Below the pieces are notes generated by a model. It made no database searches. It saw nothing but the letters and a program-made list of their open reading frames with translations, and was not told the DNA's origin. A DNA stretch of 64,000 bases from Thermofilales archaeon (GTDB lineage: Archaea; Thermoproteota; Thermoprotei; Thermofilales; Thermofilaceae): positions 1-64,000 of the forward strand of contig JAPWTS010000001.1 of the NCBI GenBank assembly GCA_028275925.1, in the 5' to 3' direction. Position 1 is the first letter of the stretch. Each line of letters begins with the position of its first letter. The position numbers were made by a program, and so were the translations under genes. Below are positions 36,063 to 46,003 of this stretch, piece by piece.

Positions 36063-38719
36063 CCACCCCTTTCCGCTATCACTTCCTTTATCACTTCGTC
36101 CACGTTGACTGGCTCGCCGTGGTCGCTTTTGGCGGGATCTACGCCGTCCTCGCCGTAGCGGAACTGAACTATGAAGCCCTCGGAGGTTCTCACGCTTCCG
36201 TCGTACGCGACGTGGAAGTCCTGGAGGGCGTTCGCCAGCCTCCTGTACATGTAGCCGCTCTGCGCCGTCCTCACCGCGGTATCCACCAGGCCTTCCCTGC
36301 CGGCCATCGCGTGGAAGAAGAACTCCGTCGGCTTCAACCCCTTCTTAAAGCACGAGTAGACGAAGCCCCTTGCGCGGGGGCCGATGTCGCCCCACTTGAA
36401 GTGCGGTAGAACCCTGCCGGTGAACCCCCTCTTTATGCGCTCGCCCCGGAGCGACTGCTGCCCTAGCACCGCCACCATCTGCGTGATGTTCAGCATGTTG
36501 GCTCGCGCCCCCGTCCTCGCCATGATTACGGCCTCCTTCAGCATGCCGAGTATCCGGCCGGCCGCCTCTCCGGCCCGGTCTCGCGCTCTCGACAGCACCT
36601 CCAGGATCCTCTGCTCAAGCGTGTCCTCGAGAGTCCTGCCGGGGAGCGGCTCGAGCTCCCCCCTCTCGGCTTTCTTGACAAGCTCTTCCACCTCCTTCTC
36701 CGCCGCGCTCATTATCGCGGCAACCTCCCTCTCGACCGTGGGGGGTACGTCGAGGCTGTCTAACCCCATCGTGAAGCCGTAGAGGTCCAAGTACGCGATG
36801 AAGACCTTGTAAAGGCCGTCGAGGAGCTCCCTCCCGGCGTCGCTGCCGTAGCGCCTAACGTACTCGTGGAGGAGCGTGCGCGGAACCTGCGAAGCCACGG
36901 TGTTCTTGTCTAGGGCGCCGACCATCAGCTCGCCGTTCCTCACGACGACGTAGGCGTCGTACGGGCACAGCTCCTTCACGCACGTTCCGCACTTGCGGCA
37001 GATAGACGCTTTCCCCTCGAAGTTGAAATCCTTGCGCAGGAGCAGGCCGACCAGCTGCTTGCCCGTCCAGTAGGGGCCCGGTTTCAGTACAGCCGGTTCC
37101 GGCAACCCTCCCTCGTAGCCAGCTTCCATCACCAGCTGCGCGAACCTCTTCCTATCTAGCAGCGTGCCTTTCTTCGTCAGTAGGTAGGCGCCAGTCACGT
37201 AGTCGTGCAAACCCCCTATAATCGGCGCCCCATAGCGCGGCGAGAGTATCTGCTCCTGGACAAGCATCAGGGTAGCCGCCTCAGCCCTAGCCTCCTCGCT
37301 CTGAGGCACGTGGAGGTTCATCTCGTCGCCGTCGAAGTCCGCGTTGTACGGCGGGCAGACGAGGAGGTTTAACCGGAACGTCCTGTAGGGTAGGACCTTC
37401 ACCCTGTGGGCCATTATGGACATCCTGTGCAGCGACGGTTGCCGGTTGAACAGAACGATGTCGCCGTCCCTCAGGTGCCTCTCCACGATGTAGCCGGGTT
37501 TCAGCGCCTCGGCTATCGCGTCGCGATCCTTCACGAACCGCAAGTCGATCCTAGCGCCGTCGGGCCTCACGATGTAGTTCGCACCGGGGTACTCGAGGGG
37601 CCCCCTCCTCACAAGCTCCCTCATCTCCTCCAGGTTCCACGGAGTGACCTTCTCGGGCACGACCAGAACCTTCGCCACCTCGATGGGGACCCCCACTTCG
37701 TTGATGCTCAACCTCGGGTCCGGCGACACGACCGTCCGGGCGGAGAAGTCGACCCTCTTCCCAGCCAGGCTCCCGCGGAAACGCCCTTCCTTACCCCTCA
37801 GCCTTTGAGCGATCGTCCGCAGGGGGCGCCCCGACCTGTGCCTCGCTGGCGGGATCCCCGGTAGCTCGTTGTCGAACAGCGTGGCGACGTGGTACTGCAG
37901 GAGGCTCCAGAGGTCGTCTATCACCAGCTGGGGCGCTCCCTCCTCTATACTCTCCTTAAGCCTCTGGTTGATGCGCAGCAGGTCCACCAGTTTGTGGGTG
38001 ATGTCGTCTTCCGAGCGCATCCCCGTCTCGAGGGTTATCGTCGGCCTGACGGTGATGGGGGGGACCGGCAGCACCGTGAGGACCATCCATTCGGGCCTGG
38101 CGCTCTGAGGGTCTAGGCCCAGAGCTTCGAGGTCTTTGTCGGGGATCCGCTCCAGGCGGTCCCGTATTTCGGTGGGCCTCAACGTGACCGCGCCACCTTC
38201 CCTTTCCTCGTAGAAGGTGTACGGCTTCTCGAAGCGTATCTTGTACTGCTGAGCTTGGCAGTGTGGGCACACCGTGACCTTGGCGGCCTTCTTGGCCACG
38301 CTCTCGCCGTACTTGTACTTCAGCAGGGGCCACCGCGCTTCCAAGCGCTTGGCCATCCTGCGGGCCTTCTCTATCTCCTCTTCAGGCAGCAGCAGCCTTC
38401 CGCAAACCCTGCACGTGGCCCTCAGCAGCATGTGGATGTGCTTAGCGAAGAGCGGGTGCACGACGGGCCTCGCCAGCTCCACGTGGCCGAAGTGCCCTGG
38501 GCACAGCGAGACGTAGTTGCCGCACGTTTCGCAGCGCACACCCGGCTCGACGGTCCCTAACCTGCGGTCCATAGGGCCGCCTCTAATCGGCATGCCCTCC
38601 TCGTCGTACGTTTCGGGTATGACTATCTGGGTGACCGATAGCGCTCTGATTAGGTCCGGGGACAGGACGCCGAACTTTACACCCCCGATTGTTTTCGTCT
38701 CCTCAAACTGGAACGCCAT
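36059..38719 (-). CDS. rpoA1: RNA polymerase subunit A' (RpoA1)
   Basis: It is the N-terminal two-thirds of the largest subunit. The 886 aa have the zinc site [17 protein letters not shown] (~60-76), the second zinc region [13 protein letters not shown] and the catalytic Mg motif [14 protein letters not shown] (~458). A cysteine-rich [15 protein letters not shown] (~571) matches a zinc site seen in crenarchaeal A'. It is continuous and intein-free. It lies in rpoH-rpoB-rpoA1-rpoA2 with minimal spacing. Confidence 0.98.
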   Translation of the reverse strand: MAFQFEETKTIGGVKFGVLSPDLIRALSVTQIVIPETYDEEGMPIRGGPMDRRLGTVEPGVRCETCGNYVSLCPGHFGHVELARPVVHPLFAKHIHMLLRATCRVCGRLLLPEEEIEKARRMAKRLEARWPLLKYKYGESVAKKAAKVTVCPHCQAQQYKIRFEKPYTFYEEREGGAVTLRPTEIRDRLERIPDKDLEALGLDPQSARPEWMVLTVLPVPPITVRPTITLETGMRSEDDITHKLVDLLRINQRLKESIEEGAPQLVIDDLWSLLQYHVATLFDNELPGIPPARHRSGRPLRTIAQRLRGKEGRFRGSLAGKRVDFSARTVVSPDPRLSINEVGVPIEVAKVLVVPEKVTPWNLEEMRELVRRGPLEYPGANYIVRPDGARIDLRFVKDRDAIAEALKPGYIVERHLRDGDIVLFNRQPSLHRMSIMAHRVKVLPYRTFRLNLLVCPPYNADFDGDEMNLHVPQSEEARAEAATLMLVQEQILSPRYGAPIIGGLHDYVTGAYLLTKKGTLLDRKRFAQLVMEAGYEGGLPEPAVLKPGPYWTGKQLVGLLLRKDFNFEGKASICRKCGTCVKELCPYDAYVVVRNGELMVGALDKNTVASQVPRTLLHEYVRRYGSDAGRELLDGLYKVFIAYLDLYGFTMGLDSLDVPPTVEREVAAIMSAAEKEVEELVKKAERGELEPLPGRTLEDTLEQRILEVLSRARDRAGEAAGRILGMLKEAVIMARTGARANMLNITQMVAVLGQQSLRGERIKRGFTGRVLPHFKWGDIGPRARGFVYSCFKKGLKPTEFFFHAMAGREGLVDTAVRTAQSGYMYRRLANALQDFHVAYDGSVRTSEGFIVQFRYGEDGVDPAKSDHGEPVNVDEVIKEVIAERGG

Positions 38720-41700
38720 CTAAACCACCTCCTCGATCTTATCCTTCAATATAAGCCTAGGCGCGATGCCCAAGCTCACGAGCTCCTGGAGGAGCAGCTT
38801 GAACGCGTACGACACGTAGACGGGGTGCAAGTCCCCTTTCTCCCTGCAGACGGGGCACACGAGCTCGTTCCTCCTCGCATCGTACCAGCCTAAGAAGCCG
38901 CAGTTGTTGCACACGAAGATCAGTGTCTTGTCCGAGGATTCGAACAGCCTCTCTCTAAGGAGTATCGAGGCTCCATGGCCGACGAGGCAGTCCTTCTCCA
39001 TCTCGCCAAACCTGAGACCGCCCTCCCTGGCTCTCCCCTCGGTCGGCTGCCTGGTCAGTATCTGCACCCTCCCCCTAGCCCTAGCATGGATCTTGTCAGC
39101 GACCATGTGGTGCAGCTTCTGGTAGTAAACGACGCCGATGAACACCTCCGCTTCCAGCCGCTCGCCGGTGATGCCGTTGTAAAGGACCTCCTTCCCGTCG
39201 CTCCTGAAGCCCAGCTTGAGCAGCATCTGCCTGAGCTGCTCCTCCGGCGTCCCCTCGAAAGCCGTCGCATCGACGAACACCCCGGATAGCGCCGCTACCT
39301 TGCCCGCGATCGACTCGAGGAGCTGCCCGACGGTCATCCGCGACGGGATGGCGTGCGGGTTGATCAGCACGTCCGGGATGATGCCCTCCTCGGTAAACGG
39401 CATGTCCTCGGCCGGCAGGATCACGCCGATGACGCCCTTCTGCCCGTGGCGCGACGCGAACTTGTCCCCGAGCTCCGGTATGCGGGGGTCTCTCACTCTG
39501 ACTTTGACTAGCCGGTTGCCCTCTGCGTCCTCGGTGAGCACTACTCGGTCCACGTAACCGGATTCGCTCGGCCTCACGCTCACGGACGTGTCCCTCCTCC
39601 GCGTGCCTGCCCTGTACTCGAAGAAGCTGCTCAGGAAGCGCGGCGGGCTCGTCTTGCCGATGATCACCTCGCCGCCCTTGACCTCCGACTCGGGGAACGC
39701 TAGCCCATCCCTCACGTCCAACTTCACGTAGGCTTCCCGCGACCTGTAACCCAGCACGTCTTCGGGGGGCACCTCGAAGCGGTCTTCCTGCCCACCGGGG
39801 TACTTCGTCTCGACCGCCTCATAGGTCCTGAAGAACGTTGACCGGGCGAGACCCCGCTCGATGGCGGCTTTGTTGATGACGATCGCGTCCTGTATGTTGT
39901 AGCCCCCTCCCGTCAGCACCGCTACCACCATGTTCTGGCCGAACGGCCTTCCGTCGAGGTTTATGAGGTCGAATATCTTCGTGCGCACGAGCGGCTTCTG
40001 CGGGTAGTGGAGCAGGTGCATCCTCGGGTCCATCCTGTGCAGGAAATTCGCTGTCGAGAAGCCCAGCGCCTGCTTCGCCATAGCGGCTTCGTAGCTGTTG
40101 CGCGGAGACTGGTTGTACTCGGGGTACGGGATCACCGACGCGACGACCCCCAGGATCGCTGCCGGAGAGATCTCCATGTGGGTCGTCTCCTCGGTTACGC
40201 TGTCCACGCTCTCCGCTATCAAAGCGTTCTCCTCCTCCTCAGCGTCGAGGTACTCGACGATCCCCCGCTTAACCAAGTCGCTCCACGCCCACTCCCCGTT
40301 CTTCAGCTTCTCTATGTGCCACGGTTTGAGCTTGAGCTGGCCTTTCTCCACGACGAGGAGCGGCCGCCTGATCCTGCCGCCGTCGCAGTTCACGTACACC
40401 TCGTCGATCTTCTCGGTCTTGTAGCGCGCCACGTTGACTTCGTGAGGTATCTTACCCTGCCTCCTCAGCTCGCGAATGACCCTCGCGAGCTCGTCGCCGT
40501 TCTCGTGAATCCCTATCAGCCTCATGTTCAGGAAGACCTTCGTCCCCTTCAAGCCCTTCTCCCTAGCCTCTCTGATCGGTACCACGCCCAGCTTCTCCAC
40601 CAGAATCCTCCTCACTTCCTCTTCGTCCACCCCGATGGATACGGTGGCTAGGAGCGCTAAGTTCTTCACCAACCCGCAGTTCTGCCCCTCAGGGCTCTCC
40701 ACAGGGCACAGCATGCCCCAGTGGGTGGCGTGCAGCTCCCTAGCTTCGAAGTGCGGCTGAGTTCTGCTCAGCGGCGAGACAACCCTCCTCAAGTGGCTGA
40801 TCGTAGCCAGGTAGTTGGTCCGATCCAGGATCTGGCTTACGCCGGTTCTGCCGCCGGGCCAGTTGCCGGTCGCTAGCGCGCTCCTCAGCTTGTCCGTGAT
40901 CACGTCGGCCCTCGCCAGCGTGTAGAGGTTCACCTCCCTGCTCTTGCTCCTGTTCTTCTCGAGCTGGTACGCTAGGTCCCTGACGAACTGCCTGAACGCC
41001 TGCCGGTAGACTACAGCTATTAGGTCGCCGGCGAGCTTGAACCTCTTGTTCGCCAGATGATCTTTGTCGTCGGGAACCCGCCTCCCGATGGCAAGCTCCA
41101 GTAGCTTCTCCACCATCTGCCCGAGGAAGTAAGCCTTGTCGACGCGGTTCTCGGGCTTGGTGCCGATGTGCGGGAGGAAGTACTGGTCGAGCACCTGCTG
41201 AGCCCGCTCCAGCCTCACGTTCCTCGGCTGGCCCACGGCTACGCGTGCCCCTATGTAATCCAGCGCGTCTTCGACCGTTGGAGCAATCCTGCTCTGCTCG
41301 ATCAACGTGGGGTAGAGCTCGTTCAGAATCTCCGGGTCGTCGGTTATCGCGTTAACGATCTCCCTGTCGCTTTCGAGACCTAGCGCGCGCATCATGACGA
41401 CGAGGGGGATCCGCGACGGTACGGAGGGGAACGTGACGTAGATCTGCCCGTCCTTCGTCCTCTCCACCGTTATGGGGATCCTGTAAGCCGCCGTGGACGA
41501 GAACACTTTGGCGACGTGCGTGACGGAGCCCCCGCTAGGGCCGTAGTCGACGAGGACTCTGTTGACGGCTAGATCCTCCTGAACGACGAGCACGCGCTCC
41601 GAGCCGTTGACGATGAAGTACCCGCCGGGATCGTCGGGGTCCTCCCCCACTTTCACCTGCTCCTCCTCACTCATCTTAGAGAGAGGGCACTTCGAGGATT

Positions 41701-42079
41701 TCACCATTATGGGCAGATCCCCGATGTAAACGTTGGCTCGATCCTTCTCCTCCCCCTCTTCAACCAGCGTCATCTCGAGGAACATCGGAGCCGCGTACGT
41801 CAGGTTGCGGATTCTAGCCTCCATAGGCAGTATCGAGCTTTCGGAGCCATCCGCCTCCTTAACGCGGGGGGTCCCTACCGTCAACTTGCCTAGCACGACC
41901 TTTAAGCCCGGTATCCCGCACTCCACGACTTTCATGTCGTTCACTATTTCCTGGATCGTGCTCTCCAAGAATTTGTTGAACGAATCTAAATGCTGCCTCA
42001 CCAAACCGTGCTCCTTGATGAAGGCCTTAATCAGCACCCAAGCATCCTCCCTAGAGTACCTCCAGCCCTCCTCCCCCAT
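38720..42079 (-). CDS. rpoB: RNA polymerase subunit B (RpoB, unsplit)
   Basis: It is the second-largest RNAP subunit, 1119 aa in one piece (some Euryarchaeota split it). It shows EDLAVNRVLVDYGPSGG, HWGMLCPVESPEGQNCGLVK (~450), GYNIQDAIVINKAAIERG, DKFASRHGQKGVIG (~865-878) and a C-terminal zinc site CNNCGFLGWYD with CPVCREKG. It starts 3 bp after the rpoH stop. Confidence 0.98.
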   Translation of the reverse strand: MGEEGWRYSREDAWVLIKAFIKEHGLVRQHLDSFNKFLESTIQEIVNDMKVVECGIPGLKVVLGKLTVGTPRVKEADGSESSILPMEARIRNLTYAAPMFLEMTLVEEGEEKDRANVYIGDLPIMVKSSKCPLSKMSEEEQVKVGEDPDDPGGYFIVNGSERVLVVQEDLAVNRVLVDYGPSGGSVTHVAKVFSSTAAYRIPITVERTKDGQIYVTFPSVPSRIPLVVMMRALGLESDREIVNAITDDPEILNELYPTLIEQSRIAPTVEDALDYIGARVAVGQPRNVRLERAQQVLDQYFLPHIGTKPENRVDKAYFLGQMVEKLLELAIGRRVPDDKDHLANKRFKLAGDLIAVVYRQAFRQFVRDLAYQLEKNRSKSREVNLYTLARADVITDKLRSALATGNWPGGRTGVSQILDRTNYLATISHLRRVVSPLSRTQPHFEARELHATHWGMLCPVESPEGQNCGLVKNLALLATVSIGVDEEEVRRILVEKLGVVPIREAREKGLKGTKVFLNMRLIGIHENGDELARVIRELRRQGKIPHEVNVARYKTEKIDEVYVNCDGGRIRRPLLVVEKGQLKLKPWHIEKLKNGEWAWSDLVKRGIVEYLDAEEEENALIAESVDSVTEETTHMEISPAAILGVVASVIPYPEYNQSPRNSYEAAMAKQALGFSTANFLHRMDPRMHLLHYPQKPLVRTKIFDLINLDGRPFGQNMVVAVLTGGGYNIQDAIVINKAAIERGLARSTFFRTYEAVETKYPGGQEDRFEVPPEDVLGYRSREAYVKLDVRDGLAFPESEVKGGEVIIGKTSPPRFLSSFFEYRAGTRRRDTSVSVRPSESGYVDRVVLTEDAEGNRLVKVRVRDPRIPELGDKFASRHGQKGVIGVILPAEDMPFTEEGIIPDVLINPHAIPSRMTVGQLLESIAGKVAALSGVFVDATAFEGTPEEQLRQMLLKLGFRSDGKEVLYNGITGERLEAEVFIGVVYYQKLHHMVADKIHARARGRVQILTRQPTEGRAREGGLRFGEMEKDCLVGHGASILLRERLFESSDKTLIFVCNNCGFLGWYDARRNELVCPVCREKGDLHPVYVSYAFKLLLQELVSLGIAPRLILKDKIEEVV

Positions 42080-42082
42080 CCC

Positions 42083-42334
42083 TCACCCCCTCACCACGTA
42101 CCTGAAAGCCACAGCGACGCCAGCCGTCGGGCTCTTCCTCAGAATCATCACGACATCGCCAGGCTTGGCTCCTAAAGCTTTAGCGACGGGGTCTGAAGCG
42201 AGCATCCACGGTAGCTGCATCTTCGAAATGCCCATTCTCTTAAGTATCCTCTTCGCTTCCTCCTCGCTGAGGAGTATGTGCTGCGGAACAAGCTCGTGCT
42301 CCAGAATGTTCACCTTACGTGCGCGCGAGCTCAT
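42083..42334 (-). CDS. rpoH: RNA polymerase subunit H (Rpb5 C-terminal homologue)
   Basis: The 83 aa begin NILEHELVPQHILLSEEEAK and contain QLPWMLASDPVAKALGAKPG and a VVMILRKSPTAGVAVAFRYVV end, the complete archaeal RpoH. A TATA-like GTTTATATAGG (about 42355-42365) predicts a near-leaderless ATG and serves as promoter for the whole RNAP operon. Confidence 0.97.
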   Translation of the reverse strand: MSSRARKVNILEHELVPQHILLSEEEAKRILKRMGISKMQLPWMLASDPVAKALGAKPGDVVMILRKSPTAGVAVAFRYVVRG

Positions 42335-42440
42335 AACCTCTCGTGCGGCGAGTACAACCTATATAAACTTTGAGCCTAGAGCCGCGCGCTGCAGCCCGGC
42401 ACGGCGAGCGGTTTCGCGATTCACCGTCGGTTCATGAAAC

Positions 42441-42460
42441 AGAGAGATAAAAAGGTTGTT
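42441..42460 (-). terminator. T-rich run after the PEP synthase gene
   Basis: On the minus strand a pyrimidine-rich AACAACCTTTTTATCTC follows the ppsA stop by ~30 bases, in the form used for archaeal intrinsic termination. It sits between ppsA and the rpoH promoter. No clear hairpin precedes it. Confidence 0.35.
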
Positions 42461-42484
42461 TGAAAATGGGTCGCTAGGCGCGCT

Positions 42485-44971
42485 CTAGACCTCGTCTACG
42501 CGGCGTGCCCAGACGTTGGGCAGGCCCTTCCTGGCTCTGCGCATAGGCCAGCCTAAGTCCTCGTCGTAGTGCTCAATTCCGAGCGCCTTCTCTATCAGCA
42601 TCCTCCTCTCTATCGCGGCCACGAGTTCGCGCGTCCTAACCACCACGTCGGGGTTCACGCTGACGCTGTCGATACCCTGCCTGACGAGGAACTCGGTGAA
42701 CTCGGGGTACACGGAGGGTGCCTGACCGCAGATGCTCACCGTCCTGTACCCGTACGGCGAGTTGTGCGCCTTCTCGATGAGCATCGCTATGGCGGTCTTC
42801 ACCGCGGGGTCGCGCTCGTCGAAGTACCTGGGGTCGATCTTCGGCAGTATGGCGCTGTCCCTGTCGGTACCCAGCGTGAGCTGGGTCAGGTCGTTGCTAC
42901 CTATGCTGAAACCGTCGAAGTACCTGGAGAACTCCTCAGCGAGGAATATTATGCTCGGCACCTCTGCCATAGCCCAGATCTTGAAGTCGCGACCGCTCTC
43001 CAGGCCCTCCTCGGCTAGGAGCTTGATGAACCTCTCCGCCTCCCAGAGAGTCCTCACGAAGGGCGCCATGACCCACACGTTGCCGAGACCCATTTCGTCT
43101 CTAACCTTCTTGATCGCCTTGACCTCCAGCCTGAACGCCTTCTCGTACTGCGGGCTGATGTACCTGCTGACGCCGCGCCAGCCGAGCATCGGGTTGTCCT
43201 CGTGCGGCTCGTACTTCTCGCCTCCCCTCAGCTGCCTGTACTCGTTGGTCTTGAAGTCGCTGAACCTCACGACGACGGGTCTCGGGTAGACCTCCCTCGC
43301 GACCATCGCTATGCCCTCAGCGAGCTTGTTCACGAGCACGTCGCCCCTCCCCGTCTCGAGCAGGTACAGCGGGTGGTCGCCGACGTAGCTGGCCATGATG
43401 AACTCGATGCGCATTAGGCCGATGCCGTCGAACGGCAGGTTCCTGTACTCAGCGATTTTCTCGGGTACGCCCAAGTTCATGTAAATCTTTGTGGCCGTGA
43501 TGGGCTTGATCACGATCTCCAGCGGAGCGGCTGCTGCAGCTGCCGCAGCCGGCTTCTCCTCCTTCCTGCCGAGCAGGTCCTCCACGTAGCCTTCGTAGAC
43601 TACACCGGCCCTCGCGTCCACCGTGTAGTCCTTGCCGGTCTGCATAACCTTCGTGGCTTCCCGCGTTCCGACGATGCACGGGATCCCCAGCTCCCTGCTG
43701 ACGATAGCGGCGTGGGCCGTCATCCCCCCCTCATCGGTCACGATGGCCGATGCGAGCCTCATGTAGGGCACCCAGTCGGGGTCCGTCATCCTCGTGACGA
43801 GGATGTCGCCCTTCTGCATCAGCTTCTTCGCGTCCTCCAGCGTTAGGCACACCTTAGCGACGCCGTACGCAACCCCGGGGCTCGCCGCCAGCCCTTTGAC
43901 AACCGCTTTGGCCTCGGCGAGCCGGACCGCGGCCTTCGCTTCGGCAGGCTTGGCCTCCGCCTGCTTCGCGCTCCACACGGTTTCGGGCCTCGCTTGGACG
44001 ATGAACACGTTCTCCGGGAACTTGAGGTCCCTGTCGATCGCCCACTCGATGTCCATGGCCCTACCGTAGTGCTCCTCTATGCGGACAGCCAGCTCGGCCA
44101 GCTTGCGCGCTTCGTCGTCGCTCAAGCACGGCGCCGTCCTCCGCTCAGGCTCCACTTCCCGCTCCACGTTGCGCCCGGTCACCGGGTCGCGCACGATCTC
44201 CCTGGTCTTCTCCGAGATCCTCCTCTCCAGTATCTGCAGCGTGTTCTTGTCCACCACCCACTCATCCGGCGTCACCTTACCGGCGACGACGGACTCCCCC
44301 AGGCCCCAAGACCCCTCAATGACTATCTTGTCCCGCTCGCCCGTCACCGGGTGGATGGTGAACATCACGCCCGCGGACCTCGAGTTCACCATCTTCTGCA
44401 CCGCGACGCTGATCAACACTTTCTCGTGCGCGAAGCCCTTGCTCTCCCTGTAGAATATCGCCCTAGGCGTGAAGAGGCTGGACCAGCACTTCTTCACCTT
44501 ATCCACCACATCGTCCTCGCCTATCACGTTCAGGTACGTCTCCTGCTGCCCAGCGAAGCTGGCGTCTGGGAGATCCTCGGCGGTGGCGCTGCTCCTCACC
44601 GCCACGAACTCCTTGTCTTTGCCGAGCCGCTTGCACAGCTCCCTGTAAGCCCTACGGATCTCTTCCTCGATGTCTTTGGGCATAGGGGTCTTTTCGATTA
44701 GCGCGCGGATCTCCTCGCTAACTTCGATGTAGTCCTGAGGAGCCGAGGCGCCCGGCTTCACCCTCTCCTTCAGGATCCTGTATATTTCGTCCTTGATCCC
44801 CGTCTCCTCGATGAAGCGCTTGTACGCGTAGGCGGTCACAGCGAAACCCGGAGGCACCGGGATGCCGGCCCTCAGCATCTCGCCGAGGTTCGCGTTCTTA
44901 CCACCAACCAGCGGGACATCCTCCTTAGTCAGCTCCTCGAACCAGAGTATTATGGCCCTTTCCTTGCTCAT
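42485..44971 (-). CDS. ppsA: Phosphoenolpyruvate synthase
   Basis: It converts pyruvate and ATP to PEP, AMP and phosphate, feeding gluconeogenesis. The 828 aa start with the ATP-binding half (PLVGGKNANLGEMLRAGIPV, VRSSATAEDLPDASFAGQQE). The phosphohistidine swivel domain has GGMTAHAAIVSRELGIPCIV (catalytic His ~424), followed by an Ala-rich linker (~475-485) and the PEP-binding barrel with GSNDLTQLTLGTDRD and SICGQAPS. A TATA-like GCCTATAAAC (about 44996-45005) lies ~25-30 bp before the ATG. Confidence 0.96.
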   Translation of the reverse strand: MSKERAIILWFEELTKEDVPLVGGKNANLGEMLRAGIPVPPGFAVTAYAYKRFIEETGIKDEIYRILKERVKPGASAPQDYIEVSEEIRALIEKTPMPKDIEEEIRRAYRELCKRLGKDKEFVAVRSSATAEDLPDASFAGQQETYLNVIGEDDVVDKVKKCWSSLFTPRAIFYRESKGFAHEKVLISVAVQKMVNSRSAGVMFTIHPVTGERDKIVIEGSWGLGESVVAGKVTPDEWVVDKNTLQILERRISEKTREIVRDPVTGRNVEREVEPERRTAPCLSDDEARKLAELAVRIEEHYGRAMDIEWAIDRDLKFPENVFIVQARPETVWSAKQAEAKPAEAKAAVRLAEAKAVVKGLAASPGVAYGVAKVCLTLEDAKKLMQKGDILVTRMTDPDWVPYMRLASAIVTDEGGMTAHAAIVSRELGIPCIVGTREATKVMQTGKDYTVDARAGVVYEGYVEDLLGRKEEKPAAAAAAAAPLEIVIKPITATKIYMNLGVPEKIAEYRNLPFDGIGLMRIEFIMASYVGDHPLYLLETGRGDVLVNKLAEGIAMVAREVYPRPVVVRFSDFKTNEYRQLRGGEKYEPHEDNPMLGWRGVSRYISPQYEKAFRLEVKAIKKVRDEMGLGNVWVMAPFVRTLWEAERFIKLLAEEGLESGRDFKIWAMAEVPSIIFLAEEFSRYFDGFSIGSNDLTQLTLGTDRDSAILPKIDPRYFDERDPAVKTAIAMLIEKAHNSPYGYRTVSICGQAPSVYPEFTEFLVRQGIDSVSVNPDVVVRTRELVAAIERRMLIEKALGIEHYDEDLGWPMRRARKGLPNVWARRVDEV

Positions 44972-45059
44972 GCTCCCGGAGGGGTTGCAGCCGCTCAGTT
45001 TATAGGCTTAGCGCCACGCGCAACAGCGCTTTTATGAGCCCTCGAGCACAACGTTGTTG

Positions 45060-45124
45060 AGGTGATGAGTGCCCGCGAAACGGAGCCCGCACGCGGCGAT
45101 GAGGATTACCGAACCGGCTGAGGC
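45060..45124 (+). ncRNA. C/D box guide sRNA
   Basis: It has box C GTGATGA (45062-45068), a D'-like CGGA (45081-45084), box C' GCGATGA (45096-45102) and box D CTGA (45118-45121), with 12-15 nt guide stretches before D' and D and short GG/CC flanks. A TATA-like CTTTTATG (about 45030-45037) puts the transcript start ~25 bp downstream, right at the 5' end. L7Ae, Nop5 and fibrillarin would assemble on it for 2'-O-methylation. The guide before D is GGATTACCGAACCGG. D' is degenerate, so the D guide is the safer one. The target is not identified. Confidence 0.72.
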
Positions 45125-45126
45125 CT

Positions 45127-45444
45127 TCACGCGCGACGCATCTGCTTGTACATGAGCTTGAGCTCCCTCTCCGCTCTCGCCCTAAGCGCCTCGCTCAGGT
45201 AGCCGCCTTCCAGGTTGAGGCGCCTAATCGTGGAAACCGCGATCACGTGCGAGCATATCCCGCGCTCTTTGAACCCGTTGCAAGTGCACACGAGCTTGTC
45301 GCCCTCGACCTTGACCAAGTGCCTATTTTTCCTCCCGATCACGTAGTATAGGACGTCGCTTATCTTCACCACCCGGCCTTCGTGCATTAGCCACGCTGCT
45401 TTCGCAACAAGCCTACTCATGAAGTCGCCGCTTACGTCGCTCAC
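45127..45444 (-). CDS. SWIM zinc-finger protein
   Basis: The 105-aa protein is little more than a SWIM domain: VVKISDVLYYVIGRKNRHLV then KLVCTCNGFKERGICSHVIA, giving the CxC...CxH zinc site at ~52-64, and a C-terminal basic helix. SWIM domains bind DNA or proteins, and archaeal ones sometimes accompany recombination genes. It lies 52 bp downstream of aIF2-beta. Starts GTG 45444 and ATG 45420 are both possible. Confidence 0.85.
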   Translation of the reverse strand: MSDVSGDFMSRLVAKAAWLMHEGRVVKISDVLYYVIGRKNRHLVKVEGDKLVCTCNGFKERGICSHVIAVSTIRRLNLEGGYLSEALRARAERELKLMYKQMRRA

Positions 45445-45496
45445 ACCGCTTTGTCGAGTCCATCCGTTAAAGCTTTTGCGCGCAGCGGGTATCGAG

Positions 45497-45916
45497 CTAA
45501 AACGGTTTAACGGGTGTGGTCGCGCCGCACGCCGTGCACCTGAGCTGCATAAGCTTCCTCTCCTCCCTTATGAGTATTGTGTCGGGGCTCCCGCACACGG
45601 GGCAGTTAACGTAGTTTTTCACGAACACGTCGATCAGATCCTTTACGATTTTCCTCGCCGCCACGCCGTATATGACCGCTGCGTCCCCCTCGATGTTGCC
45701 GGACGCGCCCAGCTCCTTCAGGAGGAAGCGCAACACCAGCCGGGGATCCCTGTTCAGGGTATCGCAGATCCGCTTGAAGTTCGTGATGAACGTTCTCTTG
45801 CCCACCGTGACGACCTCGGGGGGTTCGACCTCCAGCCTCTCCCTCCTGATCCTCCTCGGTGGAAGCAGCTTGTACGCGCGCTCCAGCAAAGCCTCGTAGC
45901 TCAAGTCTCCGGACAC
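45497..45916 (-). CDS. eif2b: Translation initiation factor aIF2 beta
   Basis: It is part of the ternary complex delivering initiator tRNA, together with aIF2-alpha (51.0 kb here) and gamma. The 139 aa have KRTFITNFKRICDTLNRDP, LGASGNIEGDAAVIYGV and the C4 zinc ribbon CPVCGSPDTI...LRCTACGA. GTG start. Its upstream region is shared with element R3. Confidence 0.95.
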   Translation of the reverse strand: MSGDLSYEALLERAYKLLPPRRIRRERLEVEPPEVVTVGKRTFITNFKRICDTLNRDPRLVLRFLLKELGASGNIEGDAAVIYGVAARKIVKDLIDVFVKNYVNCPVCGSPDTILIREERKLMQLRCTACGATTPVKPF

Positions 45917-46003
45917 GAGCGCGGGTAGCGGGACGGGCTACTTAAACGCGCCGCCAAAACCGGCGATTGTCGGCGTGCTCAAGAACCTCAGGACGCGCGC
46001 CGA

